A stretch of DNA of 64,000 bases from Schistosoma mansoni (lineage: Eukaryota; Platyhelminthes; Trematoda; Strigeidida; Schistosomatidae): positions 30,484,539 to 30,548,538 of the forward strand of contig NC_031496.1 of assembly GCF_000237925.1 (NCBI RefSeq), given 5' to 3'. Under the pieces are notes generated by a model that saw only the letters and a list, made by a program, of their open reading frames with translations, searched no databases and was not told the origin of the DNA. Positions within the stretch are counted from its first letter, which is position 1. Each line of letters opens with the position of its first letter. Shown here piece by piece: positions 1 through 11,929 of the stretch. The position numbers were made by a program, and so were the translations under genes.

Positions 1-179
1 TGAATTGATCCAAGATTCCATTGAGGTCCATATTTTCCCCACAAGTAATTAAAATGTCATCCATATATAGCTCTTATATAAATGAAATCCCTCAATTACT
101 GGGTTGAAGTACCGTATTTTCCAGATTGGCCGTGAAACAATCAAGCAAAAAAGACCCAGTGGTGAACCCATTGCAACTC

Positions 180-480
180 CATCGATTTGTCTATAGAAAT
201 CGTTTTTAGATCTCAATTAGACTTTGAGATTGAGGTAAGATGGTGGTTGGAGGTGGTCAACAGGAAACCCTCGACCCGGGTTTCGTGCAACTTGGCACTT
301 GTCAGCAAGATGTACCTGTAATCTTGAGGGAACTGATGCTCCCTGACGGATCCGATCCCATGTCACTCAGCTTCACAGTCAGAGACGTTACCACTGAGCT
401 ATTCGGGACGCGACCGACCTCCTGTTGGACCGAGATGTAATCACAATTGATTGATCACCGCCCAGTGATCAATCAATTGT
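180..480 (-). repeat. Family C tRNA-headed hammerhead-like SINE
   Basis: Read on the minus strand the unit has three parts: a short stem-loop (443-480), a tRNA-like head with an A-box-like TAGCTCAGTGG and a B-box-like GGATCGGATCC, and a hammerhead-like body at about 261-317. The body reads CTGACAA, stem II GTGC/GCAC, GAAA, then ACCCGGGT followed by the C of the cleavage triplet. Stem III is a perfect palindrome. The core has A where hammerheads carry the catalytic G8, so this copy is probably inactive. Related copies lie at 8275-8470 and 25700-25890. The short ORF read across it is not a gene. Confidence 0.7.
443..480. repeat. 16-bp perfect inverted repeat (stem-loop)
   Basis: ACAATTGATTGATCAC at 443-458 is the exact reverse complement of 465-480, with a 6-nt loop. 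A close version recurs next to the family C copy near 25708-25740, so the hairpin belongs to that repeat and is not a host terminator. Confidence 0.8.
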
Positions 481-923
481 AAGACATTGAGATTACATTG
501 AGGAAGTATTTCCTCTAGATAATATTTTGGGATACAAATATCAAAGTTTTTACCTTCAATGTATTCACATAACTGAAAATACAATCGACTTAGTTGTTAT
601 CTATAAGAAGGTACACAGTAATGAGCATCATCATTTGAAATCAATATTTTTGAAAGAAAATTATGTATGGTATTTTGCTTAGTCATATATTAAGCCTTAC
701 ATGGTCTACATCATTTTCATAGTCTTTAGACCAGGGAACTCCGCCTGTAGCTCCTCTGGGGGCTACTGCCGGTCCCAAGCCCGGATAAAGGACGAGGGTC
801 GGGCATGGGGTTAGCGACCCCATCCCGTAGAAAATCAACTCGCTAAAAAACGCCAACCAGAAAAAATTATTCAAACATTTAAACTCTGCCCTTGGAGTTG
901 GAAGGTCTTCATTTAAAAGAGTT

Positions 924-1568
924 ATGACGTCTCATGATGGAGGCCGGATTCCTTCGGAAGTCATGAGACCGATGCACCTTCTAACAACCAGAGCAACAAA
1001 TTTTATAGGTACATGGAACGTCCCGACAATGTGGGAGACCGGAAGAGTCTTCCAAATTGCTGCAGAAATGAGAAAATACAACCTGGAGGTGCTTGGGATC
1101 AGTGGAACACATTGGACGCAGGTTGGACAACAACGACTATCTTCAGGTGAGCTTCTGTTATACTCTGTCCATGAAGAAGAAAATGCCCCACATACACAAG
1201 GAGTTGCATTGATGCTGTCCAGAAAAGCACAAAATGCGCTTATAGGATGGGAATCTCATGGACCAAGGATCATCAAAGCCTCCTTCAAAACAAAGAGAGA
1301 GGACATTACAGTGAACGTCATCCAATGCTATGCGCCTACCAACGACTACGATGAAGACGCTAAAGACCAATTCTACGATAGGCTGCAGTCGATCTTCGAG
1401 AAGTGCCCAACCAAGGACCTGACCATTCTGATGGGAGAGATTTCAATGCCAAGGTTGGAATGGACAACACTGGATACGAAGACGTCATGGGATGACATGG
1501 ACTGGGAGAAAGGAACGAAAATGGTGAGAGATTCGCAAACCTATGTGCCTTCAATAAACTGGCCATAG
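924..1568 (+). pseudogene. LINE endonuclease domain (RTE type), decayed
   Basis: A 214-residue frame resembles the N-terminal endonuclease/exonuclease/phosphatase domain of RTE retrotransposons, which nicks target DNA. GTWNV, LEVLGISGTHW (where an active enzyme normally has an acidic residue, E, before the TxW), YAPTN and DLTILMGEISMP are visible. Active copies usually read GDFN or GDMN where this one has GEIS, so a metal-binding residue appears lost. The frame ends in a stop and the related sequence continues in other frames to about 2140. Confidence 0.75.
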
Positions 1569-2353
1569 GCGGCACTATATTCTCTCACAAACGCATTCAC
1601 AAAACCACATGAACTTCACTGGACCACACTATGCAGAACCAAATCGACCATATCTGCATTAACAAAAAGTTCAGGAGGACAATGGAGGATGTGAGAACCG
1701 GAAGAGGAGCTGATATAGCATCAGATCATCATTTGCTGGTCACCAAGATGAAATTAAAACTTAAGAAGCACTGGACAACGGCGCGGACATCACAAAAGTT
1801 TAATACTGCCTTTCTTCGAGATGCTGACAAATCAACGAATTCAACATAGCCCTCAGAAACAGGTTCCAGGCCTTTCGTGATCTACTCAATGGAGAGGGAA
1901 CTACCATGGAGAGCAACTGCAAAGGTATCAAGGAGGCAATTATTTCAACATGTCAGGAGGTTCTGGGCCACAAGAAGCACCACCACAAAAAATGGACCAA
2001 CGCACAAGCCGAATACACTGAAGCGAACAAGCATTTGAAGAGGAACATCAGAACCGACAAACGTAAATATGTGGAAGATTCAGCAATGACAGCGGAAAAG
2101 GCTGCAAGAGAAGGAAACATGAGAACTGTATGATGCAACAAAGAAACTTGCTGGAAGTTACCGTAAGCCAGAAAGACCAGTGAAAAGTAAGGAAGGCAAA
2201 GTAATCACCAACATTGAAGAACAACGAAACAGGTGAGTAGAACACTTCAAAGAACTCTTAAATCGATCAGCTCCACTGAACCCACCCAACATCGAAGCAG
2301 CACCCACAGACCTCCCAATCGATGTTGGCCCACCAACAATTGAAGAGATCAGC

Positions 2354-2686
2354 ATGGCCATCAGACAGACCAAGAGCAGCAAAGCAGTGGGACCAGACAA
2401 TATTCCAGCGGAGGCACTGAAAGCAGATGTAGCAGCAACTGCAAAGACACTCCACATCCTCTTCAGAAAGATTTGGGATGAAGAACAAATACCAATAGAC
2501 TGGAAAAAAGGACTTCTGATCAAGATACCAAAGAAAGGCGATCTGAGCAAGTGCGACAACTACAGGGGCATCACTTTTCTCTCAATACCAGGAAAAGTCT
2601 TCAACAGAGTATTGTTAAACAGAATGAAGGACTCTGTATACGCTCAACTTCGAGATCAACAGGCCAAATCGCAACTCTACGTCTGA
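2354..2686 (+). pseudogene. LINE reverse transcriptase, N-terminal part
   Basis: A 110-residue piece contains RT blocks 0-2 of an RTE element: TKSSKAVGPDNIPAEALK, a WKKGLLIKIPKKGD block and NYRGITFLSIPGKVFNRVLLNRM. Palm motifs A and C (the YADD/FADD box) are absent because of the internal deletion just after it. Confidence 0.8.
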
Positions 2687-3659
2687 TGCAGATGTGAGGG
2701 CGAGGATCAGCAAAGCAAGAGCAGCATATTTACGACTGAAAAACATCTGCAACTCAAAACAATTGTAAACCAACACTGAACTCAGAATTTTCATTACAAA
2801 TGTCAAGACAGTTCTACTGTATGGGGTAGAGACGTGGAGAACTACGAAAACCATCATCCAGAAGATACAGGTGTTTATTAACAGTTGTCTACATAAAATA
2901 CTTCAGACCTGTTGGCCAGACACTATCAACAACATTGTACTATGTGAGACAACAAACCAGATTCCATCCAGAGGAGGCAGTAATCAGGAAGAAGTGCTGG
3001 AAGTGGATAGGACACACTTTGAGAAAATCATTCAACTGCGTAACAAGATAAGCCTTCACATGGAGTTTTCAAGGCCAAATGAGAAGAGGAAGACCAAAGA
3101 ACACATTACGCCGCAAAATGGAGACAGACATGAACAGTGATTGGATAGAAGTAGAAAGGAAGGGCGAGGATATAGTGTGTTGTAGAATGCTTGTCGGTGG
3201 CCTATGCTCCATTGGTAGTAACAGGCATAACTAACTAACTAAATAACTTTAAACCAGGGAGTGTTGTATAAAGTTGAATATCCAACAGTGGTTGTGAAGT
3301 TGTCGCGTTTGGTTATAGTCAATATTTCTTCAAATTGAAAATAAAAATCTCTGAATAACATTTATCATTATTGTTTTATTTATCATCAAGTGAATGGAAA
3401 ACATTCTTTTTTCGTCTATCAATTCTCTTCTATTCAAATAGTCTCTATGATAAATATAAGCTTTTGTTTATTATATTAGGCTCCATAACTTTGCGTGATT
3501 GTTGATAATGATAGGAGACAAACAAAAACGAGTCCGTTAAATGATTGAGATGAGATCAAAGGGGGGGGGGAATAAGTATAAAGTTTAATAATTTGTCAAT
3601 TAAATAAAACAGGAAGTTCTTAAATTTATTCATTGAAACAATATATTGTAAACGTGTTT

Positions 3660-3760
3660 AAGGTCTGCGATGATGGAGATTTTTTAACTCAGGTGAATGA
3701 TTTTGATGAAGGTTTGTTTTCTTTGATGAATGCTCCACGATCATACCATCCAGGTCAGAG
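3660..3760 (+). repeat. Diverged copy of the foldback-type repeat
   Basis: The text around ATGGAGATTTTTTAACTCAG and GATTTTGATGAAGGTTTGTT matches, with many changes, the reverse complement of 17534-17600. It also resembles the arms at 58700-58920. No coding sequence is seen. Confidence 0.4.
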
Positions 3761-3900
3761 AACTCCTTCTTAGTCTTTCATGGTTATTGGAATCAATACA
3801 CATAGGCACATAGTCATAAAAATATTTTTGTACTTTATCGAATATAAAATTATTTTGGTTAAACTAATTTTTATTATTGGAGAAAAGTTATTTTTATAAG

Positions 3901-4035
3901 CAAAGATGGATAGTGGCTAGCAGTGGAATCCAGGATGCGCGTTTCGTCCTATATGGGACTCGTCAGCTGGATGTACCTGCATCTCAGTGTTGATGTTCAC
4001 TCTGGGACTCGAACCCGGTACCTTTCGCTGAGTGG
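3901..4035 (-). repeat. Family A (Sm-alpha-like) hammerhead unit, left arm of an inverted pair
   Basis: The minus-strand text carries the hammerhead core CTGACGA, stem II GTCC...GGAC and GAAAC, with a stem I partner in CTGGATTCCACTGCTA. The tRNA-like B box is GGTTCGAGTCC. It meets a plus-strand unit that starts at about 4030, so the two make a head-to-head foldback. Confidence 0.75.
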
Positions 4036-4340
4036 ATAACGCGATGGCGTTTGAAGCGAATGGCAGTTGGTTCGATTACCAGAGTGAACATCAATCGTGA
4101 GATACAGATACATCCAGCTGACGAGTCTCAAATAGGACGAAACGCGCGTCCTGAATTCCACTACTAGTCATTATCCATCTTTGCTTATAATGCTTATAAA
4201 TTAAGGCTATATCGAGGCAATACGCACAGTATGCACATATGGCCAATAAGAGACTGACCAGTTGCAGTCCTAAGCATCAATGGGAAGATTAAAACAAACA
4301 AAACTAAGTGGATTCAAAAATTACTTTTGTTTTAAAAATT
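4036..4340 (+). repeat. Family A (Sm-alpha-like) hammerhead unit, right arm
   Basis: The order is a tRNA-like head (GTGGATAACGCGATGGCG, then a B-box-like stretch), the hammerhead at about 4104-4162 with an intact CTGACGA...GAAACGCGCGTC, and a tail of about 150 nt containing GAGGCAATACGCACAGTATG. The tail is the non-ribozyme part shared by the other family A copies. Confidence 0.8.
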
Positions 4341-4684
4341 GAATGAAATAATCTTAAAGTAGAAGTAGAAATGAGTCAGCCACATAAGTCTCCAGAAAAA
4401 AAAGTAGCCGAATCCGAATCGGTTTATAATGAGTTTCATTAAAGTTGATAGCTTTAATCAAATTAAACATGTTGTATAATGTGATTGTAGTAAGCATCTA
4501 ACTAGAGTATATGTCAATTAAACATTCTATGGATGGTAACAGTAATAACTCATTCATTTGTCTATTTATCTATGTACTTATTTGTAAGCATCGACGGTAC
4601 TCATTATTGTATGCTTTTTAATTTGACGTAATGTACTTTGTAAGCGACATTTCTCTTTATTCGTACTCAAATGTAGCTCATGTC

Positions 4685-5045
4685 AACTTGTAAACTTAGT
4701 GATGAAACATATCAACAATGTCAGTCATACCGTAGTGAACAAGAACACGATTGGGGACATTCAAATGTATTTGACACGAAAATTAGAGACTATCTGGATA
4801 AAATCTGACGACCATAAAGTAAACTGTTAATTTACAAACTATCAATCGATTGTCTTAATATTGACTGTTCCTTCTTCAAATATTAATCCATCGTCTCTGA
4901 TTTCATTGTTTATGCTTTTTCATACAAATTACGTCCCGTTCTCATTCTTTCATTATCGATCTTCTACTGAAATACATTATATGCATGACCATCATTATAT
5001 ATTACTTACGTGGATATAAGTAGCCAACAATACTTTAATTTATAG
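4685..5045 (+). repeat. Unnamed dispersed repeat (family E), copy 1
   Basis: This stretch aligns along its length, with substitutions and small gaps, to 14475-14795. Shared landmarks are TTGTCT.AAT.TTGACTGTTCC, ATCGGTCTTCTGC/ATCGATCTTCTACT and the 3' palindromic end ACTTATATGGATATAAGTAG. No ORF or known motif is seen. Confidence 0.55.
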
Positions 5046-5289
5046 TTGTTGTTTTCGTCACATAGTTTTAACCTCGATCTAGGCATCTGTCACATTATTT
5101 AAAGAAAATTTTGAACATTTACTTAAACATAGTTTAGGTAATCAGGTTGCATATCTTTAGTATATCAATATTGAAATGACCTCTTAGATTATTGACATGT
5201 TATGATTGCAATAGTAATAATGATGTAATTAATCATAGTACATGTTTTATTCCATTTCATATATTTGAGTAATATCGATAGTTGAATTG

Positions 5290-5500
5290 ATGATTTGATC
5301 TGAGCTAGGTAGATCACCATTGGAAATCACGAGATCGTTGGTCATTGGTTCGAGTCCGTTTGATGTTTGATCGTGGATGCACACTGTTGAAAAGTCAATA
5401 CTAGAACGAAGCGACCGTCTATTGCTTCCATTTTTTCGATGGTGGTCTAGCTCAGATCGAATCATCGATTCAACTATTCAAAATTGCCACAATGTCCACA
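5290..5500 (+). repeat. Degenerate family B hammerhead unit
   Basis: It resembles the family B units (GGTTCGAGTCC B box, ATCGTGGATGCACACTG, GATGGTGGTCTAGCT). Its core is eroded: GTTGAAAAGTCA stands where CTGAGGAGTCC is expected. The antisense ORF at this place is not a gene. Confidence 0.5.
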
Positions 5501-6254
5501 AATCCACATTCTGATAACACTTTGGTAGATTAAAAATTTGTCTATACAAAATATGCAACACCGTAACAAATTACTTGCTGTCTCATATCCACTTATTTGT
5601 CAGAGTTCATGATTCTACACATCAACATTGATTGACTGTAATACTTCCCGATCAGTCGAAACATTTAGACAAGTTGTGTCAATGGGAGAATTATTTCTAG
5701 TACAATATATACATATTTACTGAATGACTTTGCAAATGAACAATGTTCTCTTGTTTGCATGTTGAATGAATGGAGAAAGATTGTAGATCAGTGTGGTGTT
5801 TGTGGCTGACGTTTTCAGACCAAATCAAATGTTGTAATTTCGTTGTATGAGTCAGTGGGTGAATGAGTGAGTGAGTGTGTAAGAAAATAATGCAGTGAGC
5901 ATATGTACTTTGGACAAAATTATATTGCTCGACAGTATGAGCATGCCAGCATTTGTGTATTTCTTTAAAGATAAGTGTTCTACTATTCATATACTGAATA
6001 AGGTTCTTCAATAACCTTCAGCGAATCAGTATGCATTCAGTTGGAACTTTAACAGTTAGAATTTATATTTTTTAATAACTTATAGTACTAAGTGTACATA
6101 ATTGAAACTGTACATCAGTGGATGGATGATATTGTATATATCACCTAATTCGATGCTCCTATGCTCTATCTAGTAATAAGTTCATCAGTGATGTTCCTTG
6201 ATGGATATGAAGCCAGAATAAAATCGATGTTCAGGATTTTTCATTCTTTATTGG

Positions 6255-7060
6255 TTATAGCTGACAGATGCATTTCCAGTAAGGACCGGAATTAGACAAT
6301 GCTATCTACTCTCCCCATTCCTCTTCCTTCTGGTGATTGACTGGATTATGAAGACTTCGACATCTGAGGGGAAATACGGAATACAGTGGACTTCTCAGAA
6401 TCTATTAGATGATCTGGACTTCGCAGATGATCTATTCCTTCTATCTCATACACACGAACAAATACAGACGAAGACAACATATGTAGTAGCAGTCTCTGCA
6501 TCAATAAGCCTCAACATACACAAAGGAAAAATCAAAATTCTCAAATACCACACGGAGAACATTAACCCAATCACACTTGATGGCAAAACTCTGTAAGAGG
6601 TGGAAACATTCATGTACCTGGGAAGCATCATTGATGAACAATGAGGATCTGATGCAGACGTAAAGGCGAGGATTGGCAAAGCAAGGGCAGCATTTCTACA
6701 ATTGAAGAACATATGGAACTCAAAACAACTGTCAACTAACTTCAAAGTTAGAATCTTCAATACGAACGTCAAGAAAGTTCTACTGTACGGAGATGAAACG
6801 TGAAGAACCAATACTTCCATTATCAAGAAGGTACAAGTATTTATAAACAAATGTCTACACAAAATACTCAACATTCACTGTCCGGATACTATCAGCAACA
6901 GCGTTATATGGGAGAGGATAAACCAGCTTCCATCTGAAGAGAAAATTAGGAAAAGACGTTGGAAGTGGATAGGACATACATTACGGAAATCACCGATGTT
7001 CATTACTAGGCAATCCCTAAGAGGGGTAACAGGTGTAAGTAATTAAGTAAGTAAGTATTG
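6255..7060 (+). mobile_element. RTE LINE fragment: RT palm to 3' end
   Basis: It begins in the RT core and reads LLSPFLFLLVIDWIMKT, then DLDFADDLFLLSHTHEQ, which holds the catalytic FADD box, at 6333-6596. It continues through DADVKARIGKARAAFLQLKNIWNSKQ and LLYGDET to [35 protein letters not shown]. The distal part is shortened before the GGGGTAACAGGTGTAAGTAA end and its AAGT repeats. It is the same lineage as the copy at 720-3240 and supplies the region missing there. Confidence 0.8.
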
Positions 7061-7599
7061 GTTGTAGCTTCATGGCAAGAGCTACTGTCACAAATGATTT
7101 TTAAATACCACCTATATAAACCATAAAAAATCAAGTACAACCATTTCTCACTCGTTTTCTGATGTGACCATATATATTCACCTTGGTTAAAATTGCTGAT
7201 TTGAACAACTAACAATAAGAATCAATTCGTGTAGCTAAAACGTATCTAGTGTAAAGCAGTTACCCAACAAATAGAATGTAAGACAGTTGTGTAATGTCTC
7301 ACATTGATTGAAATTAGATATGAAAACCAGTGGAATTTTTGACTGAATGATTTATAAGTTTTAAGCGTTTACCGTAAGACTGAAGGTCCTGTGTTCACTC
7401 CGTTTCAGAGTCATGGATATGTATACTAACTCCTCTATTACATGTATCATCAATGTACTTGAATATTAACATATGCATAAAATTCAAGTCTTATAGTTGT
7501 ATGTCTATACAGAATGTTCGTTTTGATTTCAACGTATTATCAATGAATAAAACAGACTAATTACCATCATCTACATTATTTATAATGAAACAATAACTA

Positions 7600-7790
7600 T
7601 CAGGACTCAGTGGCCGAGTGGATAACGCGATGGCGTTTGACACGAAAGGTACTGGGTTCGAGTCCCAGAGTGAATATCAACTCTGAAATGCAGGTACATC
7701 CAGCTGACGAGTCCCGAATAGGACGAAACGCGCGTCCTGAATTCCACTGCTAGCTACTATCCATCTTTGCTTACAATAACAGAACTCTTC
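7600..7790 (+). repeat. Family A (Sm-alpha-like) tRNA-headed hammerhead SINE
   Basis: The head reads GGACTCAGTGGCCGAGTGGATAACG (split here: A box TGGCCGAGTGG) and the B box is GGTTCGAGTCC. The hammerhead body follows directly and the unit ends in CCATCTTTGCTTA. The tRNA-like head resembles a Ser/Leu-type tRNA, but there is no complete cloverleaf. Confidence 0.85.
7691..7749 (+). ncRNA. Hammerhead ribozyme motif (family A), core intact
   Basis: Stem I strands are ACATCCAG and CTGAATTCC. The core is CTGACGA, stem II GTCC-loop-GGAC, then GAAA, stem III ACGCGCGT and the cleavage triplet GTC (predicted cut after 7736). Family knowledge: schistosome Sm-alpha repeats carry self-cleaving hammerheads. 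Activity of this copy is inferred, not shown. Confidence 0.75.
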
Positions 7791-8274
7791 TTTTCAATTA
7801 ATGTATGAAATACCCTGAAGTAAAAAACAAAAACAAAAAGAACAAGATTATAATTACTACCCTCGTTTATACAAGATAACGTGTTTTTATTAAACATATA
7901 TTGTATATAAAAGAATTCTTTGTACATCCTACACTTGTGTAATTATATGAATAGGGCATTCTTGATTTAAATAATAGAACTTTAATTTCATTGAAAACAT
8001 ACTGTACCGATGACCTTGGGGTGACCTTACAATCTCGATGCCAATTTTGTAACCATTCAAAATCTAGGTATGGATAAATCATTTCTTGGAAAAAAAACAA
8101 AGTTCAAAAATGATAATTATTTAGGATGATGACATTAAGTTAGAATCCAAGATAAAAGTTAACGGCTAGGAGTTTGATTTAGTAGTTGAGACTATAGGGT
8201 TAAGATTAGAGTAGAAGAATAATTGTTTGGCTTATGGATGAATACCCATGTAGTTCACAATTGATTACATCTTA

Positions 8275-8470
8275 GTCCTACAGGAGGTTCGGTCGCGGCT
8301 CCAATAGCTTAGTGGCAACGTTTCTGACTGTGAAGCTGAGTGACACGGGATCGAATCCGTCAAAGAGCACCAGTTCCCTCAAGATTACAGGTACATCTTG
8401 CTGACAAGTGCCAAGTAGCACGAAACCCGGGTCGAGGGTTTCCTGTTGATCACCTCCAACCACCAACTTA
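8275..8470 (+). repeat. Family C tRNA-headed hammerhead-like SINE
   Basis: The tRNA-like head is at about 8297-8365 (CCAATAGCTTAGTGGCAACG as A-box region, GGATCGAATCC as B box). The ribozyme-like body at about 8388-8445 reads CTGACAA, GTGC...GCAC, GAAA, ACCCGGGT C. It shares the CTGACAA core change with the copy at 180-480. Confidence 0.75.
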
Positions 8471-9389
8471 TGTAGTTCATATTTTGGTCCTCAATTTTTA
8501 ATCTTATTCATATTTATGAATTCTAAATGTCCTGGTACCTAACGATTAGTAGGTCACACTTTATTTATAAAACGAAATACAGGCTGTACACTATTCAACT
8601 TAAACTTTAATCCAAAGTTTAATGGGCGGTAATTTAGATTTCATTGGTTCGTCAGTAACGCATACCTTACTTAAAATTAATAAAAAAATTCAAATATTAA
8701 CTTGCCCATAATAATTAGAAAGATTTATCTATTCACGTAACACATCTTTGAAAGGTGTACAGAAACATAAATGGGTATACAAATGCATATGATGAGTTTT
8801 AACGAATACTAAAAATGGGTTAATCTAGGCTAGGCTTCATGTACGAGATGTAAAATCATTTGGAATGGTGAATATATTACAGCTTAATCAATAGAATTAG
8901 ATTAATACATTATATTAGTTACTTATGAGGGATCAATCAGTGTAAGATTATACTCTTCAAAGAATTATGGTGTCTATACTAACCGAATAGTTCTTGCCCG
9001 AAACCTTTACATAAGAATTGATATGTTCAAAAAACGCTCAAATTAAAATTAACTATCTCTTTCTTGAATCTCGTCTAAATCAATAATGAATATTCGTTCG
9101 CTAATCATCAACTTTAAGATGAATTTTTCAACATTCTGGGAGGTGTTTTGGGTTATGTTATTAAACTGTGGAATTGACTAAATGAAGAGTAAGACAATGA
9201 CTGACAGATAAATCGTGAGTATTATGTTAGATTTATTGTTTCCTTAATTATATTGAATAAGGTAGGAAAAACTTTGTGTATAACAGTATAATTAATTGTT
9301 ACGTTCGGTCATTTGAAGCTCATGAGAAACCCTGAAATAAAAGGAATCTATTATATTTTCTATATCTTATTTAAATTCACATGGTATTG

Positions 9390-9745
9390 TTTACTTGTAT
9401 CTTCCCATTGTTATCTAAGACTGCAATTAATCAGTCTCTTGTTGACATATGTGGATCGTGTGCGGACTGCCTCAATATTGCCTGAAGTCACAAGCTCTAT
9501 AAGCAAAAATGGATACAAGTAAACAACACCATGTGAATTTAAACTTCACCCCATCGCACAAGCAGGTGGCTATAAGGACTCAGTAGCTAAGTAGATAACG
9601 CAATGGTGTTTGAAGCGAACGGTACTGGGTTCGATTGCCAGAGTGAACTTCAATCGTGAGATGCAGTTGCATCCAGCTGACGAGTCTAAAATAGGACGAA
9701 ACGCGCGTTCTGAATTCCAATACTGGCCACTATCCATCTTATTCT
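9390..9745 (+). repeat. Family A unit with inverted tail segment
   Basis: At 9395-9500 the family A tail runs in reverse (CTTCCCATTGTTATCTAAGA, GCGGACTGCCTCAATATTGC). A plus-strand unit follows from about 9575, with a B-box-like GGTTCGATTGCC and CTGACGA...GAAACGCGCGTT. The cleavage triplet is GTT rather than GTC. Confidence 0.7.
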
Positions 9746-9954
9746 TATTTGTTTAAATTTATCAAGCTATCAGATTATCCGAAAATAATACTAATAATAT
9801 TTGTAAGATCCATTTTGAAGGCTTTATGTGTAAAAATCCCTCCATGTATACACTTTTAATTTATTCCTAATGATTCTTCCAGTTGTACATTCTGTTAGTC
9901 TTTTTGGTTTCATTTGAGATGGTAATATTTGTATTTTTGTTATATTTAGAGCCT

Positions 9955-10330
9955 TGATTCTTACTATGCCGCGTACTACTTGACTACTTGAACGATAGAA
10001 CCCGCAACTTCGCAAGAGAGAAAACATAAGACTAGTAAGTAGGAACTTTTATTCCCCAAAACAGTATCGAAATATAGTACAGAAATCTCATGTATTTATA
10101 GTTTTTGACTGAGATTAAATCATCATTTCGGATAACCAATAGGCACATAGGGGGTCATTCTTATCCATCTTATGGGGAAGCTACACGTCGACATTCTAGA
10201 ATATTCCCCTAGCAGTGATTAGATGGAATTTCTTAGGCTCTTTGTGGGCTTCTTGAAGCTTCCTAAAGTTTACCAACGATCCGTCCTTATAGTTTTATTT
10301 CCCTTACGCAATTCCTGCGTTTCCATGTCT
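9955..10330 (-). mobile_element. LTR-like fossil, family 1
   Basis: On the minus strand there is a TATA-like CTATAAATAC followed about 50 nt on by an AATAAA-like signal, the order expected in an LTR. A diverged copy of the same sequence lies at 25060-25400. No internal coding region is attached. A Gypsy-like origin is only a guess; it looks like an old solo piece. Confidence 0.4.
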
Positions 10331-10639
10331 CTTCCTAAACTACAGTTATGTTGTTTTAGTTGATACTTAGTCTTGGCGTCAGCCATATTAATTTGTTCCC
10401 CCTTTCATTGTATCGCTTGTATTGACTAGAATTGTACATTTGTGATGATGAATTAAAGTACTTTTCCAGAATTGAAAACACTCTGTGTTATATAGCAACC
10501 AAAATATTATCTTTTGAACGAATCTTTACGTGATCTATCCAGAAAGGATAGAATCACATTTATTTTGATGAGCTTGATATATCCTTTATCAACTTGTTTA
10601 TTTTGTTGTGATGTGTGGGCGAGAATGACAATGATTGGT

Positions 10640-10990
10640 TGTCTCGATGAGTCAGACATTAGAGAGGATGACAGGTGTTATGTGTTATATATATATTCCC
10701 CTATCCTTATTATGTATTGACTGTTCCTTGTTGATGGACACTTATCGATTGACTGTTCTTTGTGTCGGATTTTGGTGTGGAAATATATTGACGTTATAGT
10801 CAGGCTAATCTCGTGTTCTTGATCTGAGTTCTGTTGAAGTCCTGTAGAATAGACACTGGGTGGGAATCTAGTGTAGATATTCGTCTAAGATAAATTAACG
10901 TCCCACATACGTGTAAGAAGTAAAAGGACTGTTATAACCAGAAACCCCTAAAGTTATAACCAGCATCCTCTCTCTCTCTCTCTCTCTACG
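10640..10990 (+). other. Non-coding stretch, possibly LTR-derived, ending in a CT microsatellite
   Basis: There is no ORF of note. The stretch ends with a (CT)n run at 10967-10987 and a GTTATAACAATCGGCGACGG motif that resembles the primer-binding region after some schistosome LTRs. The link to an LTR element is weak. Confidence 0.25.
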
Positions 10991-11204
10991 TTTATAACAA
11001 TCGGCGACGGCATACTTTTCGTTTATAATAGTTGTCATTTAGATCGATTATTGACTGATCAGTTTATTGGTTGAATAACTGGATAGGAATATTTGTTTAG
11101 ATAATAATGTATATTTATATTTATAATCAAATCTAGAACCATCATTCACTCAATCATTTTGTTTTTTGGTTCCAAACGGGGCAATAGCTCATATCTAAAC
11201 TATC

Positions 11205-11395
11205 TAGATAGACAAATCGCGCGTCCTGGATTCCACTGCTAGCCATTATCCATCTTTGCTTAACATGCTTGTGAATTTAGGCTATATCGAGGCAATACGC
11301 ACAGTATGCACATATGCCAATTAGAGACTGACCAGATGCAGTCCTAAACACATCGATGGGAAGATTCAAACAAACAATACTAAGTGAATTTATCT
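11205..11395 (+). repeat. Truncated family A unit (3' half)
   Basis: It starts inside the ribozyme (GCGCGTCCTGGATTCCACTG) and keeps the complete tail through GAGGCAATACGCACAGTATG and GATGGGAAGATTCAAACAA. Head and upstream half of the hammerhead are gone. Confidence 0.7.
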
Positions 11396-11629
11396 AGATA
11401 GTTATTGTTTAATCCAAACTATAGTTTAGATTCTACATTATAGTCAACTATAAAGGAATAGACAATATACACCCACATGTTTATTTATGGATTATACATA
11501 ATGAAAATAATTTATTGTTGATCATAGAACAATAGATAGGATTCTGACTGGTTGAAATTTAGTATTTCATTCCAATAAATAAATAAATAAGGAATTAGTG
11601 TATAATAAACAAATTGATTTTGTAAACAG

Positions 11630-11790
11630 AAATGGATAGTGGTTAGCAGTGGAATCCACGATGCGCGTTTCATCCTATTTGGAACTCGTCAACTGGATGG
11701 GACTCGAACATAGGGTGAATATCAACTCTGTGAGGCAGGTACATCTAGATGACGAGTCCCAAATAGAACAACGAACCCTGGAACCTAGTT
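11630..11790. repeat. Collapsed inverted pair of family A fragments
   Basis: A minus-strand ribozyme half (11635-11697) is joined to a plus-strand half (11715-11785). The tRNA-like head between them is almost entirely lost. Both cores are damaged. Confidence 0.6.
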
Positions 11791-11929
11791 TTATACTAGT
11801 ACCTAATATCAGTAAACGTATCTACAACTTTTGAGTGAATGCTTTTCTTTATGGGAACATTTACATCTAGTTTCATAGTCTGATACTTTATCACTGAAAT
11901 ATTCGGATCCTATTAAAACATATTGCACT

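Larger units (their letters stand above)
720..3240 (+). mobile_element. RTE-clade (SR2-like) LINE, internally deleted
   Basis: A GC-richer leader (about 720-900) precedes an APE-type endonuclease reading frame at 924-1568 (GTWNV start, LGISGTHW, QCYAPTNDYDED). Next come a linker and the reverse transcriptase front half at 2354-2686 (KAVGPDNIPAEALK, DWKKGLLIKIPKKGD, CDNYRGIT). The catalytic palm is missing: the text jumps after QQA and again after TLR straight to DADVRARISKARAAYLRLKNI. The C-terminal region ([11 protein letters not shown], 2810-3140) then runs to a 3' end with an AACT-type short tandem tail (3228-3242). Several frame changes show it is dead. It is about 2.5 kb; a complete relative should be longer. 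The assignment rests on protein-level recognition of RTE endonuclease and RT motifs. Confidence 0.85.

Noticed and set aside
3561-3570. Run of ten G as a G-quadruplex
   Set aside because: A single homopolymer run without further G tracts nearby; more likely slippage or an assembly effect.
7600-7680. Possible tRNA-Ser/Leu genes in the heads of the short repeats
   Set aside because: A and B boxes are convincing, but no complete cloverleaf is formed and the sequence runs straight into the hammerhead body. These are SINE heads.
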